A stretch of 33,100 bases of DNA from UBA1756 sp045130235 (GTDB lineage: Bacteria > Bacteroidota > Bacteroidia > Bacteroidales > WCHB1-69): NCBI GenBank assembly GCA_045130235.1, contig JBGUPJ010000009.1:1-33100 (forward strand), in the 5' to 3' direction. The notes under the pieces were generated by a model. The model saw only the letters and a program-made list of their open reading frames with translations. It searched no databases and was not told the origin of the DNA. The translations under genes were made by a program, and so were the position numbers. Position 1 is the stretch's first letter; each line of letters begins with the position of its first letter. Below are positions 9,701-14,380 of this stretch, piece by piece.

Positions 9701-9789
9701 ACGTGTCGCAGTGGGCCGACGGCATTTACTTCGTCAACCTCCGTGTCAACGGCTCCACGGTGACCAGGAAGCTGGTCATCACCAGGTAG
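1..9789 (+). CDS. Giant T9SS-secreted surface protein, 5'-truncated by the window edge
   Basis: The frame is open from base 1 to the TAG at 9787-9789, giving about 3,260 residues. The window begins inside a glycine-rich domain: residues EVWGADGG at the edge match EVWGAQGG well inside domains 2 and 3. The true start is therefore upstream, and the GTG at 4 is not a start. Order seen: glycine-rich domain 1; Ig-like linker; glycine-rich domain 2; Ig-like linker; glycine-rich domain 3; many Cys-containing Ig/PKD-like modules (about 3490-6840); two copies of a 155-165-residue module; four 51-residue repeats; a third copy of the module; a C-terminal sorting domain. A beta-sandwich-like segment around 4340-4890 resembles modules common in bacterial adhesins. 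The sorting domain predicts export by the Por/T9SS system and anchoring to the outer surface or release. A role in adhesion is inferred; no catalytic motif was seen. Confidence 0.9.
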   Translation, partial: EVWGADGGGFSSSSYGTYLGGIGGYSIAEMNVTEGQVLSVYVGGAGQNGTGSSGYAQGGWNGGGTGGYCSGTSYSYGGAGGGATDIRFGGTGLADRILVAGGGGGAGYGEVQNTVAGGLGGATSGTQGNMNSAGSWGTRMAGAGTQNAGGAAGADSYPGTAGSLGQGGNGNTASCYCGGGGGGGGYYGGGGAGGGSPYAGAGGGGSGFVSPTLNGQTMTYTNAPANPGSNGNGFARITITEMTVASVDNCPSELVPVTIEVELPAAPVVELSNDCIGQDVTLTVTNAAQGLTYGWWDNASCTGDPIHVGTSFTIPNIQGNTTYYVRAYSYDVSDQLSTVDFSYTGAEQTWTVPANVNQLQLEVWGAQGGSGSGSSGTLYAGGKGGYSVGTISNIGGQTLHVYVGGKGKNAVGTTTTGISYPGGFNGGGAAGTNTYSSSSYYQGGSGGGGTDIRINDNSLYSRVIVAGGGAGTGYSSTYYGGVGGGLQGTYYSSTYDGQPGTQTGGGSGSTGGSYAYGTSNSSGINGQAGSFGVGGNGGSGSNCTGGAGGGGGWYGGGGGRSGSSTSCYAGGGGSGYVYTASSAANYPSGCLLNSDYYLTDAQTIAGDNSMPDPNGGTMTGREGNGFARISYYNVTLSCYSPISTVPVNLIGTGIEPLSAPQAVCPGHALVLTAPVVTVYSTTVSTQGWQISADDINWENFNPANPITYSQNGYYIRYYVASAACGNTYSNSVQITVTDPPTITVTPDLARTCLDGTTQVTLTASDAMTPSFAWSHEGTAGVANSNTYTVTPAELTNTYTVTNTTTGCSQSRTLNLFVAENIIAEDAFADCGYPVTLTASGLEGAFYNWYSDAACTDLLQNNSETFTIPFMGETTTYYVQAANSPNIGGGAEEEVREFSYTGTVQSITLPAGTEAVKMEVWGAQGGQGGSNIGGKGGYSVGTMAANPGDVLYVCVGGAGTGTSSTSSSAGVINGGWNGGGNSYQSTAPRGSGGGATDIRVNNNSLYARVIVAGGGGGNIYWSGNSYNPGHGGGTSGIAGSASGGGSSSTTGGTQTAGGEPSGSFSNFSAATFGVGGSATTTGSTVCGGGGGWYGGGAGNSASGGSGYVYTSSTASNYPSGCLLTSTNYLTDAQTIAGNASMPNPAGGTMTGRTGNGYARITIYMNSSNCVTEAVPVTVTVSYPNAPSVSGNNDLVCGERDTLHVTSNSLNNTSVRYFWYDDAACVSPIGNSGTEYITEPMAVGTNHLYVKEMVYRVSNNNLNDTLWLCSSEPTEVTIEGRPFTAPAIQPLADQYCGTHVSLTPQGNPNPNHTYVWYSDNACTQEVAEGFVGYLPQQLRDSTYYLREYAVEIDEDTYLCASTNTPSVSVHILPIDAPLVSEDYFEICEGGSISVIAEGTILEEIPGILWYDQEQGGTLIDTTANGDEWAPVVNASATFYAAAATNLLSYNGPMTLSAPTSTGVYYGNGVYLDLEVGNTEIALDSLTILPHTNTYEVGGNQQVHLYYRDGSCEGHTMDESAWTELTATCDDAIGGQPTTLHLDQPLTLNPGDRVSLFLNANFSFYYNSRPGMVAGVLLCDNQFLTVYSGYGFQYNSAVQSGFPTSQLVVSDRSFCGDIHYTVEGELEYGCVSAERTPVTVTADAPSTAPTAITADTDVICNGESVLLRADGSLGDNASYEWFEGSITADNLIGELDSVRVSPQESTTYYVRISSENCGTTAATSKAISVNGPVTIGPVTSTGTLCHGDALSLTAPEIHFYSDDQTVEFAGWVISPDGEVYEPLNTQTATHDMNGMYIRYRVTNSCGTVETEPIQLAVDSLPWVAPISDPDALCTGTTLNEDFLTELTPEIRYNSQDDETTLAWLVSVNDAQPEPVTDNFALTYGNGYSLTLSVTNRCGTTVSNPVTVEVTGAPRFTGDISLGEVFCINTEVEAELPEYLDGGTEDLSTGWEYSSEPDGDYEELDLEEGFPTIGQYYVRGYIQSDCGSDVTNTVPVEVRDMPTVGNLTAIPTLCYGTELDPDIPQVNGNMAAITTEGWRLVTGNGPVAVTFPQEADDSWDGAKIFYLAENACGVSTSDTVTLSVHPGIMLEAGASSATSCPGIGTTLTATSALEDVSFVWSSDADGGLVETEGSVVTSVQPGLGTHLYTVIATDGFGCHDTATVEVVIRNVTGTAEITICAGDLPYSYSDGTTDTLLETAGVHVVVFPKPNGCDSIVTLTLNIRETREEHVHYGLCGEGDSFYWDLTGRTYTSAVRDTVGIPYTVGEPCDSVVYYLAITQGEPYLTVTDPVLIASTGEQMSTTVFGRTDCSQTSAKVAIEFELLKDGEPVNPDNYGTLNIATRIPDLGIQFGRDVHTGTGEIPRHTFNMYNYSYDYFYLNFLSTAPNIVAATWDEPGEYRLIFRIVNREGGMDYAYQAAPGVVIGGAGSRTTLVVATDTLVMYVNAASGEDEPEVPDSPEGEGLIVVDATDFVPAIGATSSFNIGIENGGLDNETKVALDYEVYRDGELLPTLNGFGTVHFATYYETLHTMVGRNLSAATGSIPSATFRIIYYQYGFFNLGFFAQANSQLTANWQQPGEYKVVLRLTERTGGEDYPFTYGANDSLVGGGGGISTGRVLDSTAIIFIIPAAEPTEITLDTVVCDGDLPVTIMGTVFTDNATTDLHASSPNGVYDTVCHLTLTVGTSYTGDNSIQADSAICAAELPFTWNGVLFEGAGTETATLRTLLGCDSTVVMTLTVNHPQGLSFTETACNEFVWNLNGEPYTSSGTYFYRHEDNNGCEQVDTLFLTVNHPQGQSYTETACGEFIWELNGETYTSSDTYFYRHEDINGCEQVDTLHLTINHPQGLSFTETACGEFLWNLNGETYTSSGTYLYPHEDNNGCEQVDTLYLTVNHPQNLSFTETACDEFIWDLDGGTYAASGTYLYRHEDNNGCEQVDTLFLTVNLSYQTEDAVTIDVTDLPFTYAGTVFGTGTQSGDFTVTLATTAGCDSVVTLHLTVNDDNSGDAFLTTSQVDEATFELTAFANQYDLETEVAIAYTLTKNGVPVNFIDYECGGDLYIGTEHNGYIFGQNVSFGTGSIPANTFLTTDVFHDYFYFHFLNGRANRISHTFTQPGTYVITFTLMTREGGDELYAPYFSQGQMLMIGGEGSEEGVALATATVTFTVDGGNGPVTEPTPAPNGATGIDDMAAGSALVIFPNPARDIVTVRTSLENAACTVTDMSGKVVLSTTADASGDLRINVSQWADGIYFVNLRVNGSTVTRKLVITR
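1018..1899 (+). other. Glycine-rich (ALK/LTK-like) domain 2
   Basis: This is a complete copy. It opens with DFSYTGAEQTWTVP and LEVWGAQGG, followed by GGKGGYSVG, LHVYVGGKG, GGGGTDIRI, SRVIVAGGGAG, a Cys-containing poly-glycine stretch, GGGGSGYVY, YPSGCLL and GNGFARIS. It shares almost every landmark with domain 3, including the YPSGCLL and LTDAQTIAG blocks that are absent from domain 1. Confidence 0.75.
2683..3489 (+). other. Glycine-rich (ALK/LTK-like) domain 3
   Basis: This third copy runs from REFSYTGTVQS through MEVWGAQGG, GGKGGYSVG, GGGATDIRV, ARVIVAGGGGG, GGGGGWYGGG, GGSGYVY and YPSGCLL to GNGYARIT. It is slightly shorter than domain 2 in the variable glycine/serine loops. Its codons are less uniformly GC-rich than those of domain 1, which suggests the copies are not recent duplicates. 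Confidence 0.75.
6841..7323 (+). other. Uncharacterised repeated module, copy A
   Basis: This is about 160 residues, shared in outline with copies B and C. Shared landmarks in order are: a short beta strand with a FELLKDGEPVN-type motif; YGTLNIAT; a GTGEIP-x-x-TF motif; an aromatic YDYFYLNFL strand; an EPGEYRLIF strand; an REGG motif; a glycine turn (VIGGAG); and a closing VATDTL strand. I do not recognise it as a named domain. A beta-sandwich fold is likely from the alternating hydrophobic strands. Confidence 0.65.
7375..7872 (+). other. Uncharacterised repeated module, copy B
   Basis: This second copy of about 165 residues follows copy A after a short acidic linker rich in Glu, Asp and Pro. 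Matching landmarks are VALDYEVYRDG, FGTVHFAT, TGSIPSATF, YGFFNLGFF, QPGEYKVVL, RTGGEDY, GGGGG and DSTAIIFI. Copies A and B are adjacent, whereas copy C is separated by the 51-residue repeats. Confidence 0.65.
8203..8814 (+). repeat. Four tandem 153-bp (51-residue) repeats
   Basis: Units start at 8203, 8356, 8509 and 8662, each exactly 153 bp with no indels. Each unit encodes NHPQ(G/N), then S(F/Y)TETAC, a WxLxG core, (T/A)(S/A)SxTY, HED, NGCEQVDTL and LT(V/I). The two Cys residues per unit, in TETAC and GCEQ, are invariant. Diverged relatives lie on both sides (about 8050-8202 and 8815-8985, and again near 6520-6830), all ending in GCDS or CDS followed by a hydrophobic strand. The units are near-identical at DNA level, so unit number could change by recombination. 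Confidence 0.9.
9001..9486 (+). other. Uncharacterised repeated module, copy C
   Basis: This third copy is about 162 residues, just before the sorting domain. Landmarks match copies A and B: VAIAYTLTKNGVPVN, GDLYIGT, FGTGSIPANTF, HDYFYFHFL, QPGTYVITF, TREGGDELY, IGGEG and ATATVTFTV. It is closer to copy A than to copy B in the NGVPVN and IGG positions. Confidence 0.65.
9541..9786 (+). other. T9SS C-terminal sorting domain (type A)
   Basis: The last 80 or so residues show the classic Por-secretion landmarks: FPNPARD, a strand ending in VTDMSGK, LRINVSQW, GIYFVNL, and a terminal VTRKLVITR. In Bacteroidota such domains direct passage through the type IX system and are usually cleaved off by the sortase-like PorU. 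Confidence 0.92.
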
Positions 9790-9813
9790 GCTTGTTGAAC
9801 ACATTGCATTCCC

Positions 9814-9847
9814 AAAAGAGGGCTGGAAATCCGGCCCTCTTTTTTTG
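9814..9847 (+). terminator. Rho-independent terminator after the giant surface gene
   Basis: The stem pairs AAAAGAGGGCTGG with CCGGCCCTCTTTT around an AAAT loop, with one G-U pair in the middle. It is followed directly by a T tract ending near 9846. It sits 25 bases after the stop codon. Confidence 0.85.
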
Positions 9848-9879
9848 TTGCCTTTTATCAGTAATTTTGCGTAACTTTG
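9844..9879 (+). promoter_or_regulatory. Candidate truB promoter
   Basis: Two TAnnTTTG boxes lie in tandem, TAATTTTG at 9862-9869 and TAACTTTG at 9872-9879. The T tract of the upstream terminator ends in TTTG (9844-9847), which could act as the -33 element. Spacing is 14 bases to the first box and 24 to the second, so neither is ideal. Confidence 0.45.
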
Positions 9880-9907
9880 CCGCCGATTTCAACTACGAAC
9901 ATCCACA

Positions 9908-10621
9908 ATGAAAATCATCCACTCCGCCCGATTCACCATTGACGAAAACATCTACCAGCAAGAAGACAACGTGTTTGTTTTCGACAAGCCATACCAATGC
10001 ACCTCATTCGATCTCGTGTCGAAGGTGAAATGGGGCATGAAGCATCATTTCGGCAAGAAGGTGAAGGTGGGGCATGCCGGCACGCTTGACCCGTTGGCGA
10101 CAGGCGTAATGATCGTATGCACAGGGAAATACACCAAACAAATTGAGCAGTTCCAGTCGAGGGAGAAGGAGTACACCGGCACGATTCGGCTGGGCGAGAC
10201 CACTCCGAGCTACGACATGGAGAAGGAGGTGGACGGCCACTATCCCACAGAGCATATCACAGAAGAGATGGTACGGGCAGCAGCGTCATCGTTCATCGGG
10301 GAGCAGCAGCAGGTGCCCCCGCAGTTCTCGGCCATCCGCATCGCCGGCCGAAGGGCGTTCTCCTACGCTCGGCAGGGCGAGGATGTGGAAATCACTCCGC
10401 GCACCATCACCATCTCGGAATTTGAAATCACCCGCTGCGAACTTCCTGATGTGGATTTCAGAATTGTCTGTTCCAAAGGAACTTACATCCGCTCCATTGC
10501 CCGCGACTTCGGCTTGGCCTTGGAGAGCGGCGCACACCTCACGGCCTTGCGACGCACCCGTGTCGGCGACTTCCGCGTGGAAAACGCCATCACCCCTACC
10601 CTACTCCCCACCACAGAATAA
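9908..10621 (+). CDS. truB: tRNA pseudouridine(55) synthase TruB
   Basis: This 237-residue protein should convert uridine 55 to pseudouridine in the T-psi-C loop of tRNAs. The signature GHAGTLDPLATG spans residues 55-66 with the catalytic Asp at 61. Further family blocks are KEYTGTIRLGETTPSYD, PPQFSAIRIAGRRAF and GTYIRSIARDFG. The length fits the short Bacteroidota form, which lacks a long C-terminal PUA extension. The ATG at 9908 is the first in frame and follows a run of promoter-like boxes. anmK begins 21 bases after the stop, so the two are probably co-transcribed. Confidence 0.95.
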   Translation: MKIIHSARFTIDENIYQQEDNVFVFDKPYQCTSFDLVSKVKWGMKHHFGKKVKVGHAGTLDPLATGVMIVCTGKYTKQIEQFQSREKEYTGTIRLGETTPSYDMEKEVDGHYPTEHITEEMVRAAASSFIGEQQQVPPQFSAIRIAGRRAFSYARQGEDVEITPRTITISEFEITRCELPDVDFRIVCSKGTYIRSIARDFGLALESGAHLTALRRTRVGDFRVENAITPTLLPTTE

Positions 10622-10642
10622 TCACCCCGAAAAATCCCCTTT

Positions 10643-11716
10643 ATGAATAACCTTCTCTCCCCCTCCCCCATCGGTCTCGGCCTCATGTCGGGCACCTCGT
10701 TAGACGGTTTGGACATGGCCTTATGCCAATTTTCCAATGATGACAATCAATGGAAATACAAAATAATCAGTTGTAAAACAACAGATTACGATATTTCATT
10801 CCGACAAAGATTAAAAGAGGCCGACCAACTTGACGGTCTCGGCTTGGTGGAGTTGGACCGTGATTTTGCGGCGCACATCGGCCAGCAGGTGAACGCGTTT
10901 TTGCAGGAGGTGGGGGTAAGACCCGACTTTATCGCATCGCACGGACAGACGGTATTTCACCAGCCGGAGCGGGGCATCACGTTGCAGATCGGCAGCGGGG
11001 CGGTGATTGCGGCGGTGACGGGCATTCCGACGGTTTGCGACTTCCGCACGACGGATGTGGCGTTGGGCGGGCAGGGCGCGCCGCTGGTGCCGATTGGCGA
11101 CCAACTGCTGTTTGGCGGCTATGCGGCCTGTCTGAATTTGGGCGGTTTCTGCAACATCTCGTTCGACAGTGGCGGTCGGCGGGTGGCTTTCGACATTGCG
11201 CCGTGCAACATGCTGCTGAACACCTTGGCGGCGCGCCTCGGGAAGTCGTACGACCCGAACGGCATCTATGCGCGCGACGGTTACTTAGTGGATGCTCTGA
11301 CAGATGCGCTCAACGCGCTGCCCTATTATGCGCAATGCGGGGCGAAATCGCTGGGCAAGGAGTGGTTCGACCGCGAGGTGGTGCCGCTGCTCGATGGTGA
11401 GGGTGCGATGCCTCAGGACCTGCTTCGAACTTCGGTGGAGCATATTGCCGTACAGATCGGTAAAATACTGAATGAAAACCAGATAGCATCTGTATTAGTA
11501 ACCGGTGGTGGGGCGAAGAACAGCTACCTGATGGACCGCATCCGGTGGCATGCGTCGAACACCATGGTGGTGATTCCCGATGAGGCGACCGTGGATTTCA
11601 AAGAGGCCATCATCTTCGCCTTTTTGGGACTGTTGCGCCTGTGCGGCGAGTGCAACTGTTTGGCGGATGTGACGGGGGCTGTGCGCGACAATATTGGCGG
11701 TGCGGTATATCTTTAG
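10643..11716 (+). CDS. anmK: Anhydro-N-acetylmuramic acid kinase AnmK
   Basis: This 357-residue enzyme is predicted to phosphorylate and ring-open 1,6-anhydro-MurNAc to MurNAc-6-phosphate during peptidoglycan recycling in the cytoplasm. The N-terminal phosphate-binding motif LMSGTSLDGLD is at residues 14-24. Other family blocks are SHGQTVFHQP, GIPTVCDFRTTDVALGGQGAPL, LNLGGFCNIS and VTGGGAKN near the C terminus. Length is normal for the family. It starts 21 bases after truB. No strong terminator follows; the next gene has its own promoter-like box. Confidence 0.95.
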   Translation: MNNLLSPSPIGLGLMSGTSLDGLDMALCQFSNDDNQWKYKIISCKTTDYDISFRQRLKEADQLDGLGLVELDRDFAAHIGQQVNAFLQEVGVRPDFIASHGQTVFHQPERGITLQIGSGAVIAAVTGIPTVCDFRTTDVALGGQGAPLVPIGDQLLFGGYAACLNLGGFCNISFDSGGRRVAFDIAPCNMLLNTLAARLGKSYDPNGIYARDGYLVDALTDALNALPYYAQCGAKSLGKEWFDREVVPLLDGEGAMPQDLLRTSVEHIAVQIGKILNENQIASVLVTGGGAKNSYLMDRIRWHASNTMVVIPDEATVDFKEAIIFAFLGLLRLCGECNCLADVTGAVRDNIGGAVYL

Positions 11717-11757
11717 AATTTCTGCAAGAAAAATACGTTTCAAATTTGATTTTTTTG

Positions 11758-11765
11758 TATTTTTG
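11758..11765 (+). promoter_or_regulatory. Candidate promoter -7 box for the POT transporter
   Basis: TATTTTTG matches the Bacteroidetes TAnnTTTG box and lies 56 bases before the start codon in AT-rich DNA. No convincing TTTG -33 element stands at the usual distance. Confidence 0.4.
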
Positions 11766-11821
11766 CGACTTAAAATAGCAAATTTACAATTCATTTATTA
11801 TTCACTAAAATTTAAACATTT

Positions 11822-13474
11822 ATGAAACACTTATGGGAAACAAATGCGTCCTTGGTCATCTTGTGCGTCATTTTGATCGTCGTGATTCCCTTTTTGGTTT
11901 TCTACATTGTGAAAGCCAAGAAAGAGCACCCGAAAGGACTGGTGGCCGCCGCATTGAGTAACATGGGCGAGCGCTTCGGCTATTACATCATGAATGCCGT
12001 ACTGCTCCTTTTTCTCTGCTCCAAATTCGGTATCAGCGATGACGCTGCCGGCTGGATTTACGCAGTCTTTTACTTCCTCATTTATGTGCTCAGTCTTCCG
12101 GGCGGTATTATTGCCGACAGGACTCAGAAGTACAAAGGCACCATCATTTCGGGTCTGTTGGTGATGGCCATCGGCTATGCTCTGCTCTCTGTTCCCGTAT
12201 TTGCCGGCAACGGTTTCTCTTGGGTGCTAGTATTCACCTGCTTCTCCCTGTTGCTGATTGCCGCAGGTAATGGTCTGTTCAAAGGCAACTTGCAAGCCAT
12301 CGTGGGTCAGATGTACGACAACTTCGAGGCTGAAGCTGCCAAGGAAGGTCCTGAAGCGCTGGCCAACGCCAAGTCGAAACGCGACAGCGGTTTCCAGATT
12401 TTCTACGTGTTCATCAACATCGGCGGTGTGATTGCTCCGTTTGTGGCTCCCGTACTCCGCAGCATGTGGCTGAAAGTCCATGACTTATCCTACAACTCCG
12501 ATTTCCCGCGCCTTTGCCATGAATTCATGGAGAATCCTGATGCGATGAGTGTGACCGATATGGACAACCTCACCAAGTTATCCACTGATGTTGGACATAC
12601 CGGCATTGTAGATGCCAGCTTCTGCGAAAATTATCTTCATATTTTCAACCAAGGTGTACACTTCTCTTTCATCGCCTCTGTAACCGCCATGGTGATTTCA
12701 CTGCTCATTTTCTTCGCAGTGAAGAACCGTCTGCCGAATCCTGTGAAGAAAGAGAAGAAAGAGGTGGCCGACTACACTCCGGAAGAGAGAGCTGCCAACG
12801 CCAAGGAGATCAAGCAGAGAATGTACGCTCTGTTCGCCGTTCTCGGTGTGGCTGTTTTCTTCTGGTTCTCCTTCCACCAGAATGGTCAGTCGCTGTCGGT
12901 GTTCGCCCGTGACTTCGTGGCCACCAAGGCTGTTCCGCCGGAAATCTGGCAGTGCATCAACCCGTTCTTCGTGATTGTGCTCACTCCTATCATCATGATC
13001 CTGTTCGCAGCGCTGGCTCGCCGTGGCAAAGAGGTCTCAACACCCAAGAAGATCGCCATTGGTATGTTCATTGCCGGATGCGCATACATCTTCCTCACCA
13101 TCATTGCCTTGAAGCACAGCTATCCGTCAGGTACTGAGTTCAAAGGTCTTGCCGATGCGGTCAAAACATCCATGAAAGCAAGTCCTGTGGTGCTGATTCT
13201 CACCTACTTCTTCCTGACCGTGGCAGAGCTGTTCATCTCCCCGCTCGGACTTTCGTTCGTGTCGAAGGTGGCTCCGAAGCATCTGCAAGGTATCTGTCAG
13301 GGATTGTGGCTTTCGGCAACCGCTATCGGCAACCTGTTCATCGCATTAGGTGTCACCATGCTTAACACCTTCCCGAACCAGTGGATGTGCTGGGCCGTGT
13401 TTGCTGGTTTCTGCCTCCTTTCGATGGGCGTGATGCTCGGCATGGTAAAATGGTTGGAAAAGATCACCAAATAG
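11822..13474 (+). CDS. POT/PTR family proton-coupled oligopeptide transporter
   Basis: This 550-residue inner-membrane protein has many hydrophobic segments, consistent with the 12-14 helices of the family. It is expected to import di- and tripeptides with protons. The family motif ExxERFxYY appears as NMGERFGYY at residues 47-55, so the first acidic residue is Asn while E50, R51, Y54 and Y55 remain. The TM4 block GNGLFKGNLQ keeps Lys154. The C-terminal block ELFISPLGLSFVSKVAP is also typical. A charged loop near residues 300-330 is the usual central linker. The missing first Glu may alter proton coupling; substrate cannot be read from sequence. Confidence 0.9.
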   Translation: MKHLWETNASLVILCVILIVVIPFLVFYIVKAKKEHPKGLVAAALSNMGERFGYYIMNAVLLLFLCSKFGISDDAAGWIYAVFYFLIYVLSLPGGIIADRTQKYKGTIISGLLVMAIGYALLSVPVFAGNGFSWVLVFTCFSLLLIAAGNGLFKGNLQAIVGQMYDNFEAEAAKEGPEALANAKSKRDSGFQIFYVFINIGGVIAPFVAPVLRSMWLKVHDLSYNSDFPRLCHEFMENPDAMSVTDMDNLTKLSTDVGHTGIVDASFCENYLHIFNQGVHFSFIASVTAMVISLLIFFAVKNRLPNPVKKEKKEVADYTPEERAANAKEIKQRMYALFAVLGVAVFFWFSFHQNGQSLSVFARDFVATKAVPPEIWQCINPFFVIVLTPIIMILFAALARRGKEVSTPKKIAIGMFIAGCAYIFLTIIALKHSYPSGTEFKGLADAVKTSMKASPVVLILTYFFLTVAELFISPLGLSFVSKVAPKHLQGICQGLWLSATAIGNLFIALGVTMLNTFPNQWMCWAVFAGFCLLSMGVMLGMVKWLEKITK

Positions 13475-13542
13475 CAGTAACTCAATCATCTGAAAACCTT
13501 AACACCGACGAGCGCAATGCGATAACAGCGCAACCAAATAGA

Positions 13543-14313
13543 ATGAAGAAATTATTTTTAGGTTTGAATATGACACTGCTCTCCGTGCTGTTTTTCAGCT
13601 GCGCTGACAAGACTCCCGGCGCAGAGGGCAAGCCCGGCACGGACGGTGACATCAAAACCGTACAAATTGACAAGCAGGTATGGATGGCCGAAAATATGGC
13701 TGTCATCACGAATGCGAATGGGGACACGTTAGCTCTTGACACCAACTACACGGTGGCTGACGGTGCTTACCTATACAATTGGGAAGCTGCCCAGCAGCTC
13801 TGTCCAGAAGGTTGGCGCCTGCCCACCAAGGACGAACTGAACGAACTGATAACGGCTGCTGGCTTTGAAAGCGGAGCTGAACTGGCCGGCAACAAAGATG
13901 CCTGGGAGAAGGGTGAGTTGACCGAATCCGAGCACTTTGGCCGCACCCAATTCAACGCTCTTCCATGCGGTTACTATTTCAAAGACAAAGCCGATACTAC
14001 CAGCAAAGGTAAGGTTTATGGAAAATCCTACAATGCCAATATCTGGAGTTCAGACCTTGTGAAATACAAAGTAGAGAAAGACACCGACAGTTTGAAAAAC
14101 ATTGCCAAGACCTATGGTATTACCGTGGAAGACATTCAAAAATGGAATGAGCTCCCCGCCGACAAGCTTTGTGTCAGCAAAGACACCGAGCTCAAGATTT
14201 GCCGCGGGTATTGTCTTACCATCAACTACAACGCTAAAGATGCCATTGCCACAGTAGGCACGGTAAACTGCGACTTCCGCATGTCGGTTCGTTGCATCCG
14301 CGACAAGAAATAA
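13543..14313 (+). CDS. FISUMP-domain lipoprotein with internal LysM-like insert
   Basis: This is a 256-residue protein. It begins MKKLFLGLN and has a lipobox ending at Cys20 (LFFSC), so lipidation and membrane anchoring are likely. An upstream in-frame ATG at 13381 lies inside the transporter gene and is disfavoured. The body matches the Fibrobacter succinogenes major paralogous domain: QVWMAENM, YLYNWEAAQQLCPEGWRLPT (residues 76-95), FNALPCGYY, NIWSS and the terminal MSVRCIRD. Between WSS and the final strands sits an extra stretch, residues 175-219, that reads as a LysM-like module (SLKNIAKTYGITVEDIQKWN). Cysteines flank it on both sides. A short Gly/Asp-rich segment follows the lipid anchor. 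Function is unknown; peptidoglycan or glycan binding is an inference from the insert. Confidence 0.82.
   Translation: MKKLFLGLNMTLLSVLFFSCADKTPGAEGKPGTDGDIKTVQIDKQVWMAENMAVITNANGDTLALDTNYTVADGAYLYNWEAAQQLCPEGWRLPTKDELNELITAAGFESGAELAGNKDAWEKGELTESEHFGRTQFNALPCGYYFKDKADTTSKGKVYGKSYNANIWSSDLVKYKVEKDTDSLKNIAKTYGITVEDIQKWNELPADKLCVSKDTELKICRGYCLTINYNAKDAIATVGTVNCDFRMSVRCIRDKK
14065..14199 (+). other. LysM-like segment inside the FISUMP domain
   Basis: The segment encodes YKVEKDTDS, then an IAKTYGITVEDIQKWNELP core and a closing ELKI. It aligns with the first LysM of the convergent neighbour (HRVQKGE, ISQKYGVTVNEIQSWNNLP, SLKI). The YG, TV, IQ, WN, LP, KL and LKI positions are identical. Confidence 0.7.
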
Positions 14314-14330
14314 TCGCGAGCGCGATGGCA

Positions 14331-14368
14331 ACAAAAAAAGGATGACCAAATGGCCATCCTTTTTTTGT
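14331..14368. terminator. Bidirectional terminator between convergent genes
   Basis: This is a perfect 14-bp inverted repeat: ACAAAAAAAGGATG at 14331-14344 and its complement at 14355-14368, around a 10-base loop. The A and T runs give a U tract in either direction. It serves the FISUMP gene (plus) and the NlpC/P60 gene (minus). Confidence 0.9.
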
Positions 14369-14380
14369 TAGGGGATCACA

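Noticed and set aside
122..9725. Many open frames in other phases and on the opposite strand of the giant gene
   Set aside because: They arise from the repetitive, GC-rich Gly/Thr/Asp codons and show low-complexity Arg/Pro/Ser products without motifs.
13381..13542. N-terminal extension of the FISUMP lipoprotein
   Set aside because: It overlaps the transporter gene and would bury the lipoprotein signal peptide beginning at 13543.
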